Assembly: GCA_036511675.1 (NCBI GenBank)
Contig: DATCBU010000112.1
Location: forward strand, 1 to 10,245
Origin: Chersky-840 sp036511675
GTDB taxonomy: Bacteria; Actinomycetota; Acidimicrobiia; Acidimicrobiales; UBA8190
DNA: 10,245 bases
Direction: 5' to 3'
Shown here: positions 1 through 6,412 of the stretch, piece after piece
How positions within the stretch are numbered: the first letter of the stretch is position 1
Layout of the letters: each line of letters opens with the position of its first letter
Translations under genes and position numbers: made by a program
Notes under the pieces: generated by a model
The model's database searches: none
Told to the model about the DNA's origin: nothing
What the model saw: the letters and a program-made list of their open reading frames with translations, nothing else

Positions 1-155
1 TCGAACTTGAGGATGCTCTTCTTCTCGGTCAACTGGACGGGCGCGAGGTCGCGTTCGACCAGAGCGCGACGCGCCACGCTGGCAGTGATGGCCTCCTCGA
101 CGCCGGCGACTGTCGACCCGTCCGGTGAGATCGCTGTGAACTTGAATTTCGCCAT
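1..155 (-). CDS. pilC: Type IV pilus inner-membrane platform protein PilC/GspF family, N-terminal fragment
   Basis: Only the first 51 codons lie in the window; the gene runs off the left edge. The protein opens MAKFKFTAISPDG and continues with a VEEAITASVARRALVERDL stretch. This matches the usual start of PilC/GspF proteins, where a short beta hairpin (KFxYxAxDxxGxxxxG) is followed by a helix with an 'A...L...G/DL.P' pattern before the first T2SSF domain. PilC/GspF is the polytopic membrane platform that couples the cytoplasmic ATPase to pilin assembly. The ATG lies 5 nt after the pilB stop codon and has no clear Shine-Dalgarno sequence, so translational coupling to pilB is likely. The position directly behind pilB is the classic order and strongly supports the call. 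Membrane segments cannot be checked because they lie outside the window. Confidence 0.85.
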   Translation of the reverse strand, partial: MAKFKFTAISPDGSTVAGVEEAITASVARRALVERDLAPVQLTEKKSILKF

Positions 156-160
156 CGTGA

Positions 161-1936
161 TCAGGCCGTGTAGATCGAACGGACGACCTCGGAGATCGTC
201 GTCACGTCGTCGGCGATCAGGCGGATGGCTTCGTCGCGCAGCGTCCGCATGCCCTGGGAGGCGGCCATCCGCTGCAACTCCTCTTGCGTCGCCCAACCCA
301 CGATGAGCCGCTTGATCTCAGGGGTGATGCGCATGAGCTCGAACACGCCGATCCGATCGCGATAGCCGGTTCCCGCGCAGAAGTTGCAGCCTTCGCCCTG
401 GAAGAATTGTGCCTTGGGGAGGCCGCCGCTCTCCTGGTAGAAGGCGAGCTCTTCGTCTTTGGGATCGTACGGCGCCTTGCACGTTTGGCACATCCTCCGC
501 ACCAGCCGCTGGCTCACCACGGCCAGGACAGAGGATGCGACGAGGAAGGACTCGATGCCCATGTCCAAGAAGCGGTGCAGTGCCGCGGCGGAGTCGGTGG
601 CGTGCAACGACGACAGCACGAGGTGCCCGGTGAGCGCCGACTGCACCGCGATGCGGGCCGTCTCCACGTCGCGGATCTCTCCCACCAGGATCACGTCGGG
701 GTCTTGGCGAAGGATCGACCGCAGACCGTTGGCGAAGCTGATGCCCGCCTGTTCGTTGGTCTGGATCTGGTTGATCGAGGGGAACACGTACTCGACGGGG
801 TCCTCGATGGTCATGATGTTGCGGCTGGGATCGTCGATCTCGGTCAGCGCTGCGTACAAGGTCGTGGTCTTGCCGCTCCCCGTGGGGCCGGCACACAGCA
901 CCATCCCGAACGGGGCCCGGATGAGCCGGGTGAAGACCTCGTGGGTGTCGGTGGGCATGCCCAGGTCGGCCATGCGGAACACGGACCGGCTCTTGTCGAG
1001 GACCCGGAGGACGCAGCTCTCGCCCCAGATGGTTGCCACCGTCGATACCCGGATGTCGATCTCCCGGCCGTCGACAGACATCGTGATCTGGCCGTCTTGC
1101 GGGCGTCGGCGCTCGACGATGTTCATCTCGGCCATGATCTTGAGGCGGCTGACGAGTGCCGGCGCCATGCTGCTGGGGAGCTCGACCGCGTCGTGCAGTG
1201 CCCCGTCGATGCGGAACCTGACCCTGAGCTGGTGACCCTGAGGCTCAATGTGAATGTCCGACGCCCGGTCGCGCATCGCCTGGGTGATGAGCAGGTTGAC
1301 GACCTGGACCACCGGGGCATCCCCGGCGTTGACCGTCTGCACCGCCGCGTCGGCCAGTCGTTGGGGGCTGTCGCTCGACTCCTGGAAGGCTCGGACGTGC
1401 TCCCGGATATTGCCCAGGGCCCGGTAGGCCGAGTCGATGGCCCGCTGCACGTCCGACGTCGGGGCGATGACCAGCCTGACGATCTGGCCGCAGGCGTTGG
1501 CCAGGATCTTGGCCAGCTCGGGCGTGGGATCGGACACGGCGATGGTGATCCCGTTCTCGTCGACCACGATCGGGACTGCCAGATGGGCCCGGGCCACGCT
1601 CTCGGGCAGGACTTCGATGGCATCGGGAGCGGGGGTTTGCTGCGACAGGTCGACCATCGGGACATGGAGCTGGGTGGAGAGCGCCTTGGCCAGGTCCCGT
1701 TCGCCGATGGCACCCAGTTCCACCAGGGTGGCCCCGATCCGTTTGCCCGATCCCGATTGTTGGATCAGGGCCTCTGCCAGCTGGGCATGGCTGATGAGCT
1801 GGGCGGAGACGAGGAGCTCGCCCAGCTGGCTCCGCGGGGCTCCGGCAGGGCTCGTTCGAGGCAGAGCGTCGGTTTTGGCGGCTGTTCCGGTCCCGGACAC
1901 GGGGTCGACGCCATCGGGCTCTTTGCGCAACTTCAT
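161..1936 (-). CDS. pilB: Type IV pilus assembly (extension) ATPase PilB, GspE family
   Basis: This is the hexameric cytoplasmic ATPase that powers pilin polymerisation. Numbering from an upstream in-frame ATG at 1990 (609 aa), an N-terminal MshEN/GspE_N region spans about 55-190 (LGELLVSAQLIS...GATLVELG). The linker and N2 domain (SDIHIEP, RVRFRIDG) follow at about 215-330. Walker A is GPTGSGKTT at 368-376 and Walker B is DVILVGEIRD at about 432-441. The His box is TGHLVLSSLHATD at about 454-466. A zinc-binding tetracysteine sits at C501, C504, C535 and C538, which is typical of PilB/GspE and absent from PilT. All catalytic motifs are intact. I prefer the ATG at 1936 (MKLRKEPDG, 591 aa) because GGGAG sits 5 nt upstream, whereas the 1990 ATG has only a weak GGCGG-like site. 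A TACTGT hexamer at 2038-2033 (minus strand) is a possible -10. The start choice is uncertain; the identity is not. Confidence 0.93.
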   Translation of the reverse strand: MKLRKEPDGVDPVSGTGTAAKTDALPRTSPAGAPRSQLGELLVSAQLISHAQLAEALIQQSGSGKRIGATLVELGAIGERDLAKALSTQLHVPMVDLSQQTPAPDAIEVLPESVARAHLAVPIVVDENGITIAVSDPTPELAKILANACGQIVRLVIAPTSDVQRAIDSAYRALGNIREHVRAFQESSDSPQRLADAAVQTVNAGDAPVVQVVNLLITQAMRDRASDIHIEPQGHQLRVRFRIDGALHDAVELPSSMAPALVSRLKIMAEMNIVERRRPQDGQITMSVDGREIDIRVSTVATIWGESCVLRVLDKSRSVFRMADLGMPTDTHEVFTRLIRAPFGMVLCAGPTGSGKTTTLYAALTEIDDPSRNIMTIEDPVEYVFPSINQIQTNEQAGISFANGLRSILRQDPDVILVGEIRDVETARIAVQSALTGHLVLSSLHATDSAAALHRFLDMGIESFLVASSVLAVVSQRLVRRMCQTCKAPYDPKDEELAFYQESGGLPKAQFFQGEGCNFCAGTGYRDRIGVFELMRITPEIKRLIVGWATQEELQRMAASQGMRTLRDEAIRLIADDVTTISEVVRSIYTA

Positions 1937-1941
1937 GCCCA

Positions 1942-1946
1942 CTCCC
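1942..1946 (-). promoter_or_regulatory. Ribosome binding site deciding the pilB start
   Basis: On the minus strand GGGAG lies 5 nt upstream of the ATG at 1936. It falls inside the longer in-frame reading that would begin at 1990. A good Shine-Dalgarno match at ideal spacing favours the shorter protein. A homologue alignment of N-termini would settle the point. Confidence 0.5.
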
Positions 1947-2222
1947 ATCACGGGGTTCCCGGACTTCGGCCCGATGGCCCAAGGTCCCATCCACAGCCGC
2001 CGTGCACACCGCCGGCCCGCCCCCCGAGCGTCACAGTACCCGAGGTTCGCAGTCCCTCTGACCAGGGAGTCTGACCCAAATGGTGCGCGTGCGGCCGCGA
2101 CCTTGGAGCTCCGTACAAGAGCTCGAGGACGGTCACGATGGCGATCTTGACGCGCCCGTCACATCCGACCCTCTATGGACGGCCAACATTCGGCCAACAG
2201 GGCCAAAGGGCCCGCGCCTGGG

Positions 2223-3191
2223 TCAGGGCAGGTAGGCCGACTCCTGGCGCCACGTGAAGTCGACGGCGGGGCTGCCCGACGTCTCCACGAGCAGCTCGGT
2301 GATGCTCGGGTCGCCCTTGTACCCCCCGGCGTCCCATCCCGTCCCCATGAGGCACTCCCGGCACGGGAGCCTGAGGAGCATGTTCTCCCGGTGACCCCAG
2401 CACCCTGCCGGGTCCGAAGGGGTGCAGTCGATGTTGGCCGAGCCGGCGCCGTCGTCGTACATCCAGAAGTAGATGGCTTCGAGAGGGCTCCCGACCGCTC
2501 CCGCCCAGTTCGATCCCCATTCCGAGAACGGGAATCCACGGGGAGGGCCGGGGTCGATGTTCTGGGCGGCGCCCGCCCGCGCGGCCTGATCGAGGCTCGT
2601 GGCCATGGCCGTCAGCGGCGCCAGCCCCCGAGAGGTGCGCTCCAGGTTCGTGGCCACGAAGATCTGCTGGTCGGGCGACAGTTGGCTCCAGTTGGTCGGG
2701 AGCACCATGGGGGGCAGGCCTTCGTGGCTTCGACCGTTGGCGATCGCCTGCAACGTCGCGGCCACGCAGGGCAAGGAGTCGTCGTACTGGGATCCGGTGC
2801 AGCTCTGGAGGAAGTCGGGTTGGGGGACGATGTTGGCAGGGAGGATCCCCGGCGCGTCGACGACGGGGGCCGCGATGGTGGGCGTCGGCGTACCGGAAGC
2901 GATGGTCGTCGGTGGGGCGGGAGCCTGGGCCACGGTGGCGGGAGGGCTCAGGGGCACCGTGGTTGTCGGCGCCGAGGTGCCGGCCTGGCTTCGGCCGGGA
3001 TCGTGGCCGGTGTGACCGACCGACGTGGCGAGGTGGTTGCGCGCCGGATTGGCGCCGAGCGCCCCTCCCGGGTGCAGGACGACCAGCACCAGAACGATGA
3101 CCTCTCCGACGGCGAGCAGGACGCCCAACCGGAGCCAGCTCGGGCCCCTGGCGTCGACCGCGCCCCGGTGCTCCTGGCGTGTGCCGGTCAT
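2223..3191 (-). CDS. Membrane-anchored, exported CAP (SCP/PR-1) domain protein
   Basis: This is a 322-residue protein. A charged N-terminus is followed by one hydrophobic helix at about 19-40, a signal anchor or uncleaved signal. A Thr/Pro/Ala-rich linker at about 60-120 then leads to a C-terminal globular domain outside the membrane. CAP-family hallmarks are visible: a helix FVATNLERTSRGLAPL (about 178-193) matching the 'N..R...GL.PL' opening, and the signature HREN (267-270) in WGHRENML. MGTGWDA (about 282-288) and a C-terminal strand follow. Six cysteines (131, 142, 256, 264, 277, 280) could form three disulfides, which fits an exported protein. Bacterial CAP proteins are mostly of unknown biochemical role, so no substrate is proposed. 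The ATG at 3191 has a poor Shine-Dalgarno match. The gene lies 99 bp downstream of the acetyltransferase on the same strand and may be co-transcribed with it. Confidence 0.8.
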   Translation of the reverse strand: MTGTRQEHRGAVDARGPSWLRLGVLLAVGEVIVLVLVVLHPGGALGANPARNHLATSVGHTGHDPGRSQAGTSAPTTTVPLSPPATVAQAPAPPTTIASGTPTPTIAAPVVDAPGILPANIVPQPDFLQSCTGSQYDDSLPCVAATLQAIANGRSHEGLPPMVLPTNWSQLSPDQQIFVATNLERTSRGLAPLTAMATSLDQAARAGAAQNIDPGPPRGFPFSEWGSNWAGAVGSPLEAIYFWMYDDGAGSANIDCTPSDPAGCWGHRENMLLRLPCRECLMGTGWDAGGYKGDPSITELLVETSGSPAVDFTWRQESAYLP

Positions 3192-3290
3192 CCATGGGGT
3201 ATCGGCACGTACCGGGCTCCGCCTGAGTCACCCAGATGTCGCGGCGTGTTGGGGCCGACCCTATTTCACCAGGTCAAGCGGCTTTCTCCC

Positions 3291-3596
3291 TCAGGGTTTC
3301 GACCCCACGACCAGGCCGGAGAGCTCGGGATGGCGTTGGAGGTAGCGGGCGATGAAAGGACACAACGGCTCGACCTTGAGGCCCCGGCCCCCGATGTCGG
3401 CCAGGGTGGCGGCGGCGAGCTGCCCGCCCACCCCGTGCCCCTCGAAGGCCTGGTCCACCTCGGTGTGGACCAGCGTTACCGCACCTGGTCGGGCGCGGTA
3501 GGTCACGAATCCGGCCAGATCGCCCCCGACCCGCGCCTCGTACCTGTGCTTGTCGGGGTTGTCGACCACCTCGACCGGCGAGCTGGACTCTGGCAT
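3291..3596 (-). CDS. Small GNAT-type N-acetyltransferase (YjdJ/NATD1-like)
   Basis: This 101-residue protein carries a compact one-domain GNAT fold. The acetyl-CoA pyrophosphate-binding loop reads FEGHGVGGQLA (51-61), matching the family's Q/ExxGxGxG pattern. It is preceded by a strand VTLVHTEVD (about 40-48). Near the C-terminus LCPFIARYLQRHPE (78-91) matches the conserved 'C.F...Y...HPE' of the short acetyltransferase subfamily that includes YjdJ and human NATD1 (Pfam Acetyltransf_CG). Members are about 90-110 residues, so this one is full length. The natural acceptor is unknown. The start at 3596 is chosen because AAGGGAG (3608-3602 on the minus strand) lies 5 nt upstream. A longer in-frame reading extends to 3848, but it would overlap the divergent 77-residue gene and carries no conserved sequence. 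Confidence 0.88.
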   Translation of the reverse strand: MPESSSPVEVVDNPDKHRYEARVGGDLAGFVTYRARPGAVTLVHTEVDQAFEGHGVGGQLAAATLADIGGRGLKVEPLCPFIARYLQRHPELSGLVVGSKP

Positions 3597-3746
3597 CAGA
3601 ACTCCCTTCGCAGTGCGGGTTTGTTCTACCCGGAACCAGGCGCGGTGGTGGTGCGAGGCGCAGTGGGGCACAATCGGCGCAGCGGATCCCGAACGCAGAT
3701 GGGGCCTTGGGCCCTGGAACGAAGATCCAACCGGTAGGAGTTTCCC

Positions 3747-3980
3747 GTGCTCGACGAGACCGCGCACCAGAGTCTGATCGCCGCCCTCGACGTGGCGATC
3801 AGCAGATGTGTCGATGCCTTCAACATCTCGTGGGAGGGCGGCGAGCATGAGCTAGCGGAGCGGGCCCGAACCCAGGTCACGGAACTGAAGGCGTTCAGAG
3901 CCGCCGTGCTCTCCCATCCCACGAGGCGGGCGCGTTGGCAGTTCGGCCGGACGCCGCGCGGCGACGCACGCTCTCGTTGA
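3747..3980 (+). CDS. Small helical protein of unknown function
   Basis: This is a 77-residue reading frame with a GTG start. A strong Shine-Dalgarno sequence, GGAG at 3737-3740, sits 6 nt upstream and makes it a credible gene. The protein begins MLDETAHQSLIAALDVAI and looks like two amphipathic helices at about 5-26 and 33-56, followed by a basic tail (RRARWQFGRTPRGDARSR). A single cysteine (C21) and two tryptophans are present. There is no signal peptide or membrane helix. I recognise no family. It ends 11 nt before the ATG of the downstream dehydrogenase, which lacks its own ribosome binding site, so the two are probably translated from one message. The role is unknown; the basic tail could bind nucleic acid or acidic partners, but that is only a guess. 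Confidence 0.65.
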   Translation: MLDETAHQSLIAALDVAISRCVDAFNISWEGGEHELAERARTQVTELKAFRAAVLSHPTRRARWQFGRTPRGDARSR

Positions 3981-3991
3981 CCGAACACGTC

Positions 3992-4795
3992 ATGGCCAAG
4001 GTTGCGTTGATCACCGGAGCATCGGCCGGCATCGGTCGCGCCTGTGCCGATCGCCTCCATGAAGCAGGGTGGACCGTCGTCGGCGCCAGCAGGCGGGGGA
4101 CGTCCTCGGGGCCCTGGCAGGGGCTCGTCATGGACGTGGACAGCGACGATGCCGTCCGCTCCGGTGTCGCCCAGGTTCTGGCCGGACATGGACGTATTGA
4201 CGCCGTCGTGGCATCGGCGGGGTGGGGGGTCGCAGGCGCCCTCGAACACACAACCGTCGCCGAGGCCAAAGCCCAGGTGGAGACGAATCTGTGGGGCGCG
4301 ACCCGGGTCGTGCAGGGCGTCCTGCCGGCGATGCGCACCCAGGGCGGTGGTCGCATCGTCCTTATCAGCTCGATCGGCGGCGTCGTCGCCATTCCATTCC
4401 AGGCCTTCTACAGCGTCAGCAAGTTCGCGCTCGAGGGATTGGGCGAAGCCCTCGCGTACGAGGTGGCGCCGTTCGGGATAGACGTCACGCTCGTCGAGCC
4501 CGGCAATGTCCGGACCGATTTCACCGCCAACCGGAAGATGGCAGCCGCGTCGCAGGCGGACGCCGTGTACAAGAAGGCGCTCGACACAGCGGTGGGGGTG
4601 ATGGAGCGCGACGAGGCGAACGGGGTGGCTCCCGACGATGTGGCCGCCGTGGTCCACAAAGTCCTCGATGCCCGCCGGCCGCCGCGCCGGGTCTCGGTAG
4701 GAAAGTCCGGCGAGCGCATCGGCATCCTCGCGAAACGGTTGCTCCCATTTCGTGTCTTCGAGGCCGCCGCCAAGAGCAGTCTGGGTGTGAAATAA
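3992..4795 (+). CDS. Short-chain dehydrogenase/reductase (SDR), classical type
   Basis: This is a 267-residue Rossmann-fold oxidoreductase that uses NAD(H) or NADP(H) on an unknown alcohol or ketone substrate. The cofactor loop is TGASAGIG at 8-15. Basic residues after the second strand (GASRRG, 31-36) favour NADP(H). The usual NNAG motif reads ASAG at 74-77. Catalytic residues are N99, S127 in LISSIGG, and Y140xxxK144 in YSVSK. The VEPGNVRTDF segment at 168-177 is the family's 'PG..T' element. The length fits classical SDRs. The ATG at 3992 gives the canonical MAKVALITGASAGIG start. In-frame TTG codons at 3935 and 3977 are possible but lie upstream of the fold. There is no Shine-Dalgarno sequence before 3992, so translation is probably coupled to the upstream small gene. 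The gene ends 19 bp from the convergent phosphoesterase gene. Confidence 0.92.
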   Translation: MAKVALITGASAGIGRACADRLHEAGWTVVGASRRGTSSGPWQGLVMDVDSDDAVRSGVAQVLAGHGRIDAVVASAGWGVAGALEHTTVAEAKAQVETNLWGATRVVQGVLPAMRTQGGGRIVLISSIGGVVAIPFQAFYSVSKFALEGLGEALAYEVAPFGIDVTLVEPGNVRTDFTANRKMAAASQADAVYKKALDTAVGVMERDEANGVAPDDVAAVVHKVLDARRPPRRVSVGKSGERIGILAKRLLPFRVFEAAAKSSLGVK

Positions 4796-4814
4796 CCACA
4801 CCCGCTATGGAGAG

Positions 4815-6068
4815 TCAGCCGGAGAGGGTCAAGGTGAAGTTCTGGGACGTGGTCTGCTTCGTCTTCCCCTTGCCGTAGGTGGCGATGATCGTCACCGAGT
4901 AGGAACCACGGGAATCTCGTGAACTGGGTGTACCCCAGATCTTCGCCGTTCCGTTGTGGTTGTTGTGGAAATGCAGCCCTCGGGGCAGCCGCCCGTGCTT
5001 CTTTAGACGGGGTGTCGGTGTCCCGGTCGTCGTGACCAGGAACGAGAACTGCGCCCCGGCATTTGCTGTGGCGCGCGGCGCGTTCGTGATTGATCGTGAT
5101 GTCGGTGGCGTCGATGACGTGGCGAGAAGGGCATCGATGGTCCCATTGGCGGAGTTGGCGGCGTTGGCGAGATGGGTCAGACCGTAGCGGTCCTCGATCG
5201 AACGGAGGATGCCGGAGGTGTCGACCCGTGTGGAATCTTTGACTGGCCGTGCGGCGTTGGCGGCGCTCACGACGATCGTCGGTACGTGGCCCCCGTCACC
5301 ACCGTTGACTCCCGAATTATCGCTGTCGGCCTCGTCCCACGTGACGATCACCTGACCACCCTGTCGGTACCAAGCGGTGGATTGGACGCTCGGGATAAAT
5401 CCCCTCAGGAAGGCGTCGCCCTGCTGGACGCTGCCGTCGTGCTCGTCGTTGGTCAGGTTCGGCGTGTACCAGACGAAGCTCGGCGGGGAGGAGCCGTTGA
5501 GGTCACCCACCAGCGATGTCGAGTTGGCAATGGGCATCGTCGACGCCGGGAAGTAGACCCACGGAAAGTGCTTGGCCGCATAGCTGCCCGAACTGACGCT
5601 CCCGTTGCCGTTCAGGTTCTCGGCATACGCCCTCTCGCTGATCCCCGCTGCATGAAGCTGGGTGTTGAGCGTGGGGAAGCTGTACGTGTGGGCGCTCGGG
5701 TCGGCGTCGTCGGTCGAGTTTGCGGGAGCCTGTCCACTCACGATGTCGAGGTAGTTGGGAAGCGACGGGTGGCAGCACGCGTAACTCTGCGTAGCCAAGC
5801 CGTAGTTGTTAGCCAAGCTGTTGGTGAAGGGCTGGTTGGATTGGCCGATGACCTCGGAGAAGTTCTTGTTCTCCATCATGACGACCATGACGTGGGGGGC
5901 GCTGGCCGTGCCCGACGCGGCGACGACCGAAGGACCGCCTGACACGGCCAGACCACCGACCACCAGTGCGCTCGCCGAAGACCACACGAAGGCCCTGAGG
6001 AGTGAAGCCCGTACGGGACCCGAGCTTGCCCCCACTCCACGCCCCGCTTTCCTCGGCATTCGGTACAT
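4815..6068 (-). CDS. Secreted phosphoesterase (alkaline phosphatase superfamily, Pfam Phosphoesterase) with C-terminal Ig-like domain
   Basis: From the ATG at 6068 the protein is 417 residues. It has a basic N-terminus and a hydrophobic signal segment (about 23-45) ending near VVAASGTASA. The catalytic domain (about 58-320) resembles AcpA/phospholipase C-type phosphoesterases. It opens MVVMMENKNFSEVIG, with the metal-site E66 and N67. CCHPSLPNY follows, with S102 the likely nucleophile. Next come TPNLTNDEHD (H210), TWDEAD (D245) and DGGHVPTIVVS (H261). The last 90 or so residues form a putative Ig domain (He_PIG style: LPRGLHF..., GTAKIWGTP, GSYSVTIIAT). Alternative starts are ATG 6092 (425 aa) and ATG 6059. 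6068 is favoured by a GGGGGGG run about 4 nt upstream. The substrate is unknown; phosphomonoesters or phospholipid head groups are possible. A vicinal cysteine pair just before the catalytic HPS is unusual. It is a paralogue of the gene at 6413. Confidence 0.88.
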   Translation of the reverse strand: MYRMPRKAGRGVGASSGPVRASLLRAFVWSSASALVVGGLAVSGGPSVVAASGTASAPHVMVVMMENKNFSEVIGQSNQPFTNSLANNYGLATQSYACCHPSLPNYLDIVSGQAPANSTDDADPSAHTYSFPTLNTQLHAAGISERAYAENLNGNGSVSSGSYAAKHFPWVYFPASTMPIANSTSLVGDLNGSSPPSFVWYTPNLTNDEHDGSVQQGDAFLRGFIPSVQSTAWYRQGGQVIVTWDEADSDNSGVNGGDGGHVPTIVVSAANAARPVKDSTRVDTSGILRSIEDRYGLTHLANAANSANGTIDALLATSSTPPTSRSITNAPRATANAGAQFSFLVTTTGTPTPRLKKHGRLPRGLHFHNNHNGTAKIWGTPSSRDSRGSYSVTIIATYGKGKTKQTTSQNFTLTLSG

Positions 6069-6412
6069 TGCACCCCCCCAGGCGACAGCCATGTCAGCTT
6101 ACTTCGGACCACAGCGAAGGCATCAAGCGCTATGTGAGGGAGTTCTGGCTGAGGTCGCTAATAGCGCGTAGATGATCACACTCAGCGGTTGTATGCGGAG
6201 GCCATGAAGGGAGGACGGCGTTCCGGGGTGCGCGAACAGTGGGCCCAGGTTGACGGAGCGTTGGGGCCATGTTGACGGTCACTTGGACCTTCACCGGTAC
6301 CCTGGCACCCTGACCAGAACCGTCTCTGGCCTGTGAGCAAGGATTTTGTGCCAGGCGGGACAGGGAAAAATGGTCGCCTGTTGGCGCGACCGACCTCGAT
6401 GGGGGGCATCGG
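6069..6412. other. 344-bp divergent intergenic region between two phosphoesterase paralogues
   Basis: I see no convincing gene here; short open frames on both strands lack conserved sequence. The region must contain both divergent promoters. For the leftward gene a weak candidate is TTGATG (minus strand 6126-6121) with TAAGCT (6101-6096) at a 19-nt spacer. For the rightward gene TACCCT at 6298-6303 fits the actinobacterial TAnnnT -10 pattern and lies just after the phased GTTG repeats. A 6-bp inverted repeat, GGTCGC (6372-6377) and GCGACC (6386-6391), lies in the probable leader of the rightward gene. Confidence 0.5.
6249..6292 (+). repeat. Four 11-bp-phased direct repeats (GTTG units), candidate response-regulator operator
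   Basis: Units start every 11 bp: GTTGACGGAGC (6249), GTTGGGGCCAT (6260), GTTGACGGTCA (6271) and CTTGGACCTTC (6282). The eight-base core GTTGACGG recurs exactly at 6249 and 6271, two helical turns apart. Tandem 11-bp direct repeats are the binding-site format of OmpR/PhoB-family regulators; actinobacterial PHO boxes use units resembling GTTCACC. The array ends 6 bp before a possible -10 (TACCCT, 6298-6303), where such activators usually sit in place of a -35. The repeats are seen in the sequence. The regulator identity, and any link to phosphate, are inferences. Confidence 0.45.

Noticed and set aside
284..2074. 596-codon open frame on the plus strand opposite pilB
   Set aside because: It mirrors the pilB coding strand in GC-rich sequence; the product is His/Asp/Gly/Arg-rich without any conserved motif, while pilB on the other strand has every family motif.
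1948..2136. 62-codon minus-strand frame ending 11 nt before the preferred pilB start
   Set aside because: The spacing is suggestive, but the GTG start has no ribosome binding site and the Gly/Pro/His-rich product looks non-coding. I treat the stretch as the pilB upstream region.
2181..2213. Three GGCCAA(C/A) repeats and a GGGCC-AAAG-GGCCC hairpin just after the CAP gene stop
   Set aside because: The stem is only 5 bp with no T-tract in the minus orientation, and short GC repeats are expected by chance here; not strong enough to call a terminator.
3294..3312. tRNA T-arm-like string GGTTTCGACCCC
   Set aside because: It encodes the conserved C-terminal end of the GNAT protein and no acceptor, D or anticodon arm can be drawn around it.
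3616..3632. CGGGT/ACCCG inverted repeat upstream of the acetyltransferase gene
   Set aside because: Five-base stem with a 7-nt loop, within the range of chance in this composition; no support as an operator.
3626..4801. 391-codon minus-strand open frame opposite the SDR and the 77-residue gene
   Set aside because: Shadow frame of a clear SDR gene; low-complexity, Arg/His/Pro-rich product with no recognisable domain.
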